NCBI GenBank assembly: GCA_900543395.1
Contig: UQQT01000043.1
Coordinates: forward strand, 1-19,386
Origin: an uncultured Oscillospiraceae bacterium
GTDB lineage: Bacteria; Bacillota; Clostridia; Oscillospirales; Acutalibacteraceae
Direction of reading: 5' to 3'
DNA length: 19,386 bases
Of the stretch, positions 14,984 through 19,386 are shown piece by piece. The stretch's first letter is position 1; each line of letters opens with the position of its first letter. The position numbers were made by a program, and so were the translations under genes. The notes below the pieces were generated by a model that saw only the letters and a program-made list of their open reading frames with translations, did not search any database and was not told the origin of the DNA.

Positions 14984-15026
14984 GGCAGTATGTTGAAAAA
15001 AACTTCGGCATACTGCCATATTTTTA
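14984..15026 (+). terminator. Terminator of the ior operon
   Basis: A 14-bp stem (14984-14997 with 15004-15017, two G-U pairs) closes a 6-base A-rich loop and is followed by ATATTTTTAT. It separates the ior operon from the dockerin cluster. Confidence 0.9.
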
Positions 15027-15067
15027 TGTGAAATATGCAATTTAAAATCCGTTTCTATGGATATTTT

Positions 15068-15127
15068 AACGAAAATAATTACAAAAATGAAACAATTATT
15101 TACATTTTTATTTATTTATCGTATAAT
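15068..15127 (+). promoter_or_regulatory. Promoter cassette of the dockerin peptidase cluster
   Basis: TTTACA (15099-15104), 17 bases, TATAAT (15122-15127). Upstream lies AACGAAAATAATTACA (15068-15083), which recurs with one mismatch at 18565-18580 before the last dockerin gene, at nearly the same distance (88 and 89 bases) from an ATG with an ACGGAGGA ribosome site. The shared element may be a regulator site or simply a duplicated promoter. Confidence 0.75.
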
Positions 15128-15155
15128 AAAATTACAAAAAACGGAGGACAAAGCA

Positions 15156-15197
15156 ATGTTTTGTAAACATTCTAAAAAATCAAAGATCTGTATTTAG
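15156..15197 (+). CDS. 13-codon leader ORF before the dockerin peptidase
   Basis: ATG 15156 has an excellent ribosome site (CGGAGG, 9 bases upstream). The frame encodes MFCKHSKKSKICI and stops at TAG 15195-15197. The peptidase gene starts 57 bases further on with its own, weaker AAGGAAAGG site. By alignment with the promoter cassette at 18565-18653, this ATG occupies the place of the last dockerin gene's start codon. The small ORF may therefore be a regulatory leader peptide or the remnant of a gene start. Translation is not proven. Confidence 0.4.
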   Translation: MFCKHSKKSKICI

Positions 15198-15253
15198 TTT
15201 CTTTTCTTTTAAGAATAATAAAATTTCATTTTTTAAGGAAAGGACGAATCGCA

Positions 15254-16354
15254 ATGAAAAATAAAAAATTAATAAAAGTTATTACGACTGCTTTGATTAT
15301 CGCTATGTTAATCACGCCTGTCGGCTATGCGGAGAATGAAAAAAGAGCTGGTTATACGATTGACGGTTATCCTTTAATGTCAAAAGAAGCCCTTACCGAA
15401 GATATAGAAGTTATAAAAGCGCATTTGTATCAGCCCTCGGCGGATACAAACAGCACAACATCATTATCCTCAAGTGTGGATCTCTCTGCAAGTTTTCCTG
15501 CCCCGGAACAAAAAGGGCAGGGAAAGCAAGGGTCTTGTACTGCTTGGGCGGTTGCGTACGCTGCATCATCCCGTGAGGAAAAAATGAAATGGAAATGGAG
15601 TTCTTATTCAAGAAATCATTGCTTCAGTCCGGCATTTGTATTTAATTCAATTCCAGATAACGAGAACGGAATAGGCGTTTCGGAAGCTTTGCAATTTGTT
15701 GTGTCAAACGGTGTTTGTTCATTAGTAATAATGGATTATAAGGAAGGTTCAACAGTTGCTCCTAATTCAAGGCAACGGAAAGTTGCTTCATATTTTAAGG
15801 CAAGATCGTGGAATACAATAACTGGAACAAATGCGGTAAAAGATGCATTGGCAAAAGGACATGGCGTTGTTTTTGCTTTTATTGTTCCTGAAAATTACAG
15901 CGAGACAAACTATGTTACATACGGTAATGAAAAATTAAGTGAAGACGGTCATGCAGTATGTATTGTCGGATATGACGATAATCGCTACGGCGGTGCGTTT
16001 AAGTATTTGAATTCTTACGGTCCTAGATGGGGAGATAATGGTTACGGTTGGATAACATATTCCGCATTTAACTCAGTGAGCGTTAATTTTTACGGAGGAG
16101 GAATCGGCTACGTCCTTAATCAAGGAACAAATAAAGATTTGAAAAACAATATGGGAGATGTCGATTTTAACGGTTCTGTAACCGCAGCAGACGCAAGATT
16201 GATTTTGAGGTACAGTTCGAGACTCGAAACCTATACGGATGAACAGTTTGTCCGTTCGGACGTTGATGGTGACGGAGTAATCAGTTCAAGTGATTCGCAG
16301 TTTGTTCTTCGATATTCTTCAAATTTGGAAACAGAGTTTCCGTACTTTAGATAA
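15254..16354 (+). CDS. Secreted papain-family (C1) cysteine peptidase with C-terminal dockerin
   Basis: A 366-residue exported peptidase. A signal peptide (about 1-26, ending GYAEN) is followed by a short N-terminal segment (TIDGYPLMSKEAL, 35-47; VIKAHL, 53-58). The catalytic domain spans about 80-290. The papain active-site set is complete: oxyanion Gln89, nucleophile Cys95 in KQGSCTAWAV, His233 in EDGHAVCIVGYDD and Asn253 in YLNSYGPRWGDNGYGW. Residues 301-361 form a type I dockerin with two intact calcium loops (D302/D304/N306/D313 and D336/D338/D340/D347), which should bind a cohesin on a scaffoldin. The proregion is much shorter than a classical papain propeptide. It is followed closely by four small dockerin genes. 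Likely outside the cell on a cellulosome-like or surface complex. Confidence 0.93.
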   Translation: MKNKKLIKVITTALIIAMLITPVGYAENEKRAGYTIDGYPLMSKEALTEDIEVIKAHLYQPSADTNSTTSLSSSVDLSASFPAPEQKGQGKQGSCTAWAVAYAASSREEKMKWKWSSYSRNHCFSPAFVFNSIPDNENGIGVSEALQFVVSNGVCSLVIMDYKEGSTVAPNSRQRKVASYFKARSWNTITGTNAVKDALAKGHGVVFAFIVPENYSETNYVTYGNEKLSEDGHAVCIVGYDDNRYGGAFKYLNSYGPRWGDNGYGWITYSAFNSVSVNFYGGGIGYVLNQGTNKDLKNNMGDVDFNGSVTAADARLILRYSSRLETYTDEQFVRSDVDGDGVISSSDSQFVLRYSSNLETEFPYFR

Positions 16355-16372
16355 TGTAAGGAGATGTTCTTT

Positions 16373-16963
16373 ATGAAACGTATTATTACGATTATATTGT
16401 CCGTATTAATGATTATCGGTTTTATATTGCCGACGGGAGCGGTTTCGGTTACCGACAAAACGGAAGAAAAAACCGACGGTGTCGAATTAGATTTTTTTCC
16501 GGGATATGTACACTATGAAGATCGTTCTTATGAACGCAATCCTGCCGCAGCGAGAGATATATTAAGATATGTTGCAAGACTTGAAGAGTTTGACGACCAT
16601 CAGAAAAAAACTGCGGATGTAAACTTTGACGGTAAAATAACGGCGGCGGACGCAAGAATTTTGCTTCGTTACTGCGCAAGGCTCGGCGGATTCCCGGTAA
16701 CGCTCCGCGTCGGACAGGAATTAAAATTCGGGCCGTTTAACACCTTGTGGAAACTGGTTTGTTTGACGGAGAGTTCTGACGAATTAAAGATAGAACGTGA
16801 GATAATACCTCATAAAAAACCATCAAATCCCGGCGATTCCGATAGACACATTCTTCATGTAACGCCTACTCAACCGGGAACTTATACGTTTGAGGTTGAG
16901 CAGATCGGTTATACGAGTCAGGTGGAGAGATACGCGCTGTTCGAAATAACCTGTATTGAGTAA
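16373..16963 (+). CDS. Secreted dockerin protein with chagasin-like C-terminal domain (copy A)
   Basis: A 196-residue exported protein. Signal peptide about 1-23; linker with PGYVH (43-47); dockerin region about 55-107; C-terminal beta-rich domain 108-196. The second dockerin calcium loop is intact (D82/N84/D86/D93, then ARILLRYCARL), but the first has lost its loop while keeping the helix AARDILRYVARLEE. The C-terminal domain (VTLRVGQELKFG, W126, ILHVTPTQPGTYTFEVEQ, FEITCIE) resembles chagasin/I42 inhibitors in strand pattern; the NPTTG and RPW inhibitory loops are not conserved. ATG 16373 is chosen for GGAG spacing (9 bases); ATG 16364 is too close. The gap from the peptidase gene is 18 bases, so co-transcription is likely. 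The inhibitor role is inference. Confidence 0.8.
   Translation: MKRIITIILSVLMIIGFILPTGAVSVTDKTEEKTDGVELDFFPGYVHYEDRSYERNPAAARDILRYVARLEEFDDHQKKTADVNFDGKITAADARILLRYCARLGGFPVTLRVGQELKFGPFNTLWKLVCLTESSDELKIEREIIPHKKPSNPGDSDRHILHVTPTQPGTYTFEVEQIGYTSQVERYALFEITCIE
16613..16963 (+). repeat. 351-bp direct repeat, first copy (partner 17264-17614)
   Basis: The last 351 bases of copy A, from the second dockerin repeat through the stop codon, align without gaps to 17264-17614 in copy B at an offset of 651. By eye 74 bases (16733-16806 and 17384-17457) are identical, including silent positions. Similarity falls sharply upstream of the repeat. Confidence 0.9.
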
Positions 16964-17011
16964 AAAAATAAGGAACGAAACAGAATTTTGCGGTAAAAGG
17001 AGCGATTCTTT

Positions 17012-17614
17012 ATGAAACGTATTTCAGCAATAATTTTGTCTGTATTAATGGTTGTCGGCTTGGTTTTATCTGTGAACGCAGTTTCGTCTTTATCTAAGGA
17101 AAAGAAAAATAACAATAGTATTGATGTTTCTCTTTTTCCGGGTTACGTGCATAAAGTAAATTATAACGGTATTATTAAGTATGAACGCGATGCGGCGGCC
17201 GCGCGTGATGTGTTAAGATATTCTGCAAAACTTGATGATTTGGATGAATATCAGAAAATAACCGCAGATGTAAACTTTGACGGTGAAATAACGGCGGCGG
17301 ACGCGAGAATTTTGCTACGTTACTGCGCAAGGCTCGGCGGTTTCCCTGTAACGCTCCGCGTAGGACAGGAATTAAAATTCGGTCCGTTTAACACCTTGTG
17401 GAAACTGGTTTGTTTGACGGAGAGTTCTGACGAATTAAAGATAGAACGTGAGATAATTCCGATGCCCGAAAATCCCGCCCCCGGAGATTCTGATATACAC
17501 ATTCTTCATGTAACGCCTACTCAACCGGGAACATACACGTTTGAGGTTGAGCAGATCGGTTATACCGATGAGGTAGAAAGATACGCGCTGTTCGAAATAA
17601 CCTGTATCGAGTAA
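17012..17614 (+). CDS. Secreted dockerin protein with chagasin-like C-terminal domain (copy B)
   Basis: A 200-residue exported paralogue of the preceding gene. Signal peptide about 1-23, then the same PGYVH motif (43-47), a first dockerin repeat without a calcium loop (AAARDVLRYSAKLDD), an intact second repeat (D86/N88/D90/D97) and the C-terminal beta domain (112-200). Residues 85-200 differ from copy A at about 10 of 116 positions, mostly in one stretch (150-156), whereas the N-terminal halves are clearly diverged. AAGGAG precedes the ATG. It lies 48 bases after copy A. The pattern points to tandem duplication with later divergence or gene conversion. The same caveat about inhibitor function applies. 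Confidence 0.8.
   Translation: MKRISAIILSVLMVVGLVLSVNAVSSLSKEKKNNNSIDVSLFPGYVHKVNYNGIIKYERDAAAARDVLRYSAKLDDLDEYQKITADVNFDGEITAADARILLRYCARLGGFPVTLRVGQELKFGPFNTLWKLVCLTESSDELKIEREIIPMPENPAPGDSDIHILHVTPTQPGTYTFEVEQIGYTDEVERYALFEITCIE
17264..17614 (+). repeat. 351-bp direct repeat, second copy (partner 16613-16963)
   Basis: Second copy of the repeat, covering the 3' part of copy B. The main differences are a six-codon stretch around 17458-17478 and scattered, mostly silent, changes. Confidence 0.9.
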
Positions 17615-17654
17615 AAAGATATTGTTTTGTATCTGACGGAAAGGAGTTTATGAC

Positions 17655-18440
17655 ATGAAAGATAAATGTATAATAAGAATAATAACGGTAACATTGATAC
17701 TTTCATTGCTGGCAGCTCCCGTAATATTTGCAGAGAATTCAAAAAAAGATGACGGTCTGTGGACAATTGACGGTTTTCGTTTAGTTCCGATAGAATCTCT
17801 TTCGGAGGACGAGTCGGTAATCGAAGCGCACCTTGATGACCCCGAACCCGTATCGGTTAAGTATGCAATGGGCGGTTTGAAACCCGATTGGGGAGCTATC
17901 ATTACGCATTATATAGACAGTGAAGATACAAAATTTCTGCTTCGCCCCGGTGACTGCGACTGCGACGGCGAGGTTACGGCAGCCGACGCGCGGAAATGTT
18001 TAAGAAGAGCCGCGAGACTTGACGACGATTTCAGCTATAATCCGTATCAATATTTTTCATCGTTTGATTATAATTCCGACAAAAAAATTACCGCCGCCGA
18101 CGCGAGACAGATTTTAAGAACAGTATCAAAACTTGATACGTTTCCGGAATATATGTCGGTCTACGGAAGCGCAGGCGTTAAATTCATACTGACCGGAATA
18201 CGGACAATGCCCGGTGACGGAAAAAAATGGATCGCGGAAAGTTTTGATGAGGGTTCGGATATTACGGTATACCCATACTATCCGAATGAGGATTCTCCCG
18301 ACAATCAGCCGATAGGTTATGAGTTTGAATTCTCGGCAAAAGAATCGGGAATCTATGTGGTGCATTACGCTCGCATTGATGAAAAAACGGACGAGGTTCT
18401 CAACTTTTTCACCGTAAATTACAGAATCGACTTTGATTAA
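17655..18440 (+). CDS. Secreted dockerin protein sharing the peptidase N-terminal segment
   Basis: A 261-residue exported protein. Signal peptide about 1-26. Residues 37-62 (TIDGFRLVPIESL, then EDESVIEAHLDDP) match the N-terminal segment of the C1 peptidase at 15254 (TIDGYPLMSKEAL, then EDIEVIKAHLYQP). The dockerin (98-163) has two calcium loops: D100/D102/D104/D111 and D138/N140/D142/D149, the second with Lys instead of Gly at position six. The C-terminal domain (165-261) ends in strands (YEFEFSAKESGIYVVHY, FFTVNYRIDF) like the chagasin-type domains of its neighbours. AAGGAG precedes ATG 17655; the ATG at 17650 is out of frame. It lies 40 bases after copy B and is probably the last gene of the first transcript. 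Function unknown. Confidence 0.8.
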   Translation: MKDKCIIRIITVTLILSLLAAPVIFAENSKKDDGLWTIDGFRLVPIESLSEDESVIEAHLDDPEPVSVKYAMGGLKPDWGAIITHYIDSEDTKFLLRPGDCDCDGEVTAADARKCLRRAARLDDDFSYNPYQYFSSFDYNSDKKITAADARQILRTVSKLDTFPEYMSVYGSAGVKFILTGIRTMPGDGKKWIAESFDEGSDITVYPYYPNEDSPDNQPIGYEFEFSAKESGIYVVHYARIDEKTDEVLNFFTVNYRIDFD

Positions 18441-18468
18441 AACAAATTTATATAAGATGAGTAATGAC

Positions 18469-18504
18469 AGGGACGGTGCGCCGAAGTTTGGGCGTACCGT
18501 CCCT
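18469..18504. repeat. Stable 14-bp hairpin between dockerin genes
   Basis: The arms 18469-18482 and 18491-18504 pair over 14 bp with one G-U pair around an 8-base loop. There is no T-tract on either side, so it is not a standard terminator. It may be a REP-like element or a 3' end stabiliser for the upstream four- or five-gene transcript. Confidence 0.6.
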
Positions 18505-18564
18505 ATTGCTCTGTGTCGATTTATGCAAAGTGCGCAATTATATATTCGTTCGTATGTTTATTTA

Positions 18565-18621
18565 AACGAAAATTATTACAGCTGTGTTACAATTGTATAC
18601 TTTTAACTTTATTTATATTAA
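18565..18621 (+). promoter_or_regulatory. Promoter region of the last dockerin gene
   Basis: The element AACGAAAATTATTACA (18565-18580) copies the one at 15068-15083. Downstream, TTGTAT (18593-18598) and TATTAA (18616-18621) are 17 bases apart. The ribosome site ACGGAGGA follows before ATG 18654. The -35/-10 match is weaker than at the peptidase gene. Confidence 0.5.
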
Positions 18622-18653
18622 AATGGAATCGGGACAAAACGGAGGAGCTACTT

Positions 18654-19316
18654 ATGAAAAAAGACTTCGGCAATTTATTCCTTATTATTCTTGTTCTGAT
18701 TATGGTCTTATCTCTTAATTCGTTCGCGGTAACCGAACAGACCTCGGAGAGCCGGAGCTATGCAACGGGCGCGCTCAAACAAAGTGTTTGGGATATTATT
18801 TTCCCGAAGTACATTCCGAGACATGAATTTTTTTCCCGTCCGGGAGACTTCGATGCAGACGGCTTCATAACCGTAATGGACGCTGAAAAGTGTCATAATT
18901 TAATCGAGCGATTCACACGGAGCGGTGAGGATGTTCCGGTATCCGTAAACGGTGACTGCAATTCGGACGGCAGGGTTGACGCGGACGACGTGAGCGAAAT
19001 ACTTAGGACGGCATGCCGAATACTCGAGCCGAGAAAAATTAAATTCCGCGGACGTAAGGGCGATACTTTTTACACGGACGCGCTGACTTCAAAGGTCGGA
19101 AGCGGGTGTACTTGGACGGCTTCATGCAATAATGACTCGGCGGAAATTACGGTCGAATCAAAGGGCGTACCCGAAAATAACCCGTATTCGTACGAAAGCT
19201 TTTCAATAAAATTCGTACCGAAAAAACGCGGTAAGTACACGGTTACGTACGAGTGTAAAAATAAAGACACGGGGTATGTTGCTCAAGCTTTTACGGTTGT
19301 GTATAAAATAAGATAA
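18654..19316 (+). CDS. Secreted dockerin protein with chagasin-like C-terminal domain (divergent)
   Basis: A 220-residue exported protein. Signal peptide about 1-25 (FLIILVLIMVLSLNSFA). The dockerin (62-125) has two full calcium loops: D65/D67/D69/D76 and D101/N103/D105/D112, followed by less usual helices (AEKCHNLIERF, SEILRTACRIL). The C-terminal domain (128-220) has KGDTFYTDALTSKVGSGCTW, close to the chagasin pattern of a strand, a T/S-G loop and a Trp. FSIKFVPKKRGKYTVTYE and AQAFTVVYKIR follow, matching the late strands; no RPW loop is seen. ATG 18654 has GGAGG 8 bases upstream. It is transcribed from its own promoter, a copy of the peptidase gene's. Confidence 0.8.
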   Translation: MKKDFGNLFLIILVLIMVLSLNSFAVTEQTSESRSYATGALKQSVWDIIFPKYIPRHEFFSRPGDFDADGFITVMDAEKCHNLIERFTRSGEDVPVSVNGDCNSDGRVDADDVSEILRTACRILEPRKIKFRGRKGDTFYTDALTSKVGSGCTWTASCNNDSAEITVESKGVPENNPYSYESFSIKFVPKKRGKYTVTYECKNKDTGYVAQAFTVVYKIR

Positions 19317-19317
19317 A

Positions 19318-19342
19318 CGATAATTCGACGGGCAAATTATCG
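19318..19342 (+). terminator. Inverted repeat after the last dockerin gene, possible terminator
   Basis: CGATAATT (19318-19325) pairs with AATTATCG (19335-19342) over 8 bp, one base after the stop codon of the last dockerin gene. It is followed by A-rich then T-rich sequence (CTTTTTAATT), not an immediate T-tract, so termination is uncertain. Confidence 0.4.
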
Positions 19343-19386
19343 ATAAAAAAACTTTTTAATTAAAGAAACAAAATATAATTATCTTT

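Noticed and set aside
16613..17614. 351-bp direct repeat as a mobile element
   Set aside because: The repeat coincides with the 3' part of two coding genes and ends at their stop codons, with no transposase or terminal inverted repeats; gene duplication explains it.

Overview
The window looks like a chromosomal segment of a gut or rumen type Clostridia bacterium (Bacillota; Oscillospiraceae/Ruminococcaceae-like). The basis is the low-to-moderate GC content, strong AGGAGG-type ribosome binding sites, sigma-A promoters, class A RNase P RNA, and families common in that group: PF06541 CmpB-like protein, cytidylate kinase-like protein, DUF2130, DUF11, dockerins of the TAADARxILRY type, and an IorAB/aminotransferase operon. 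No phage or transposase genes, tRNAs, rRNAs or CRISPR arrays were seen.

Layout. (1) 1-2222: the tail of an upstream unit ending in a terminator, a BNR/Asp-box sialidase-like gene, a small convergent membrane-anchored hypothetical gene, and rnpB on the minus strand. (2) 2281-3897: an HD-domain hydrolase plus PF06541 membrane protein operon. (3) 3918-5618: mgtE, with a consensus promoter and a long leader holding a 38-codon upstream ORF and a terminator hairpin whose 5' arm has an exact complement inside that ORF. (4) 5625-6013: a small type I toxin-antitoxin locus not marked by any long ORF. It has a 24-residue hydrophobic toxin, a sequestered Shine-Dalgarno, a possible 5'-3' long-distance pairing, and a convergent antisense RNA with its own consensus promoter and terminator. 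(5) 6056-8431, minus: a DUF11 protein and a DUF2130 coiled-coil/nuclease-like protein. (6) 8524-11304, minus: a three-gene operon of DUF2207 membrane protein, cytidylate kinase-like protein and ribulose-phosphate epimerase. (7) 11361-15026, plus: iorA-iorB-aminotransferase, for transamination and ferredoxin-linked oxidative decarboxylation of (probably aromatic) 2-oxo acids. (8) 15068-19316, plus: a cluster of five secreted dockerin proteins.

The dockerin cluster is the most interesting part. Its first gene encodes a papain-family (C1) cysteine peptidase with an intact Gln/Cys/His/Asn set and a C-terminal dockerin. The four following genes encode small secreted proteins with a dockerin and a C-terminal beta-rich domain. 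By eye that domain resembles the chagasin (I42) cysteine-peptidase inhibitor fold, but the classical inhibitory loops are changed. Two of the four are near-identical tandem copies over their last 351 bp, and one shares an N-terminal segment with the peptidase. The promoter regions of the first and last genes appear to be copies of one cassette. The inferred picture is a scaffold-attached peptidase with co-expressed regulators or binding modules. The peptidase and dockerin calls are well supported by sequence; the inhibitor role is a hypothesis.
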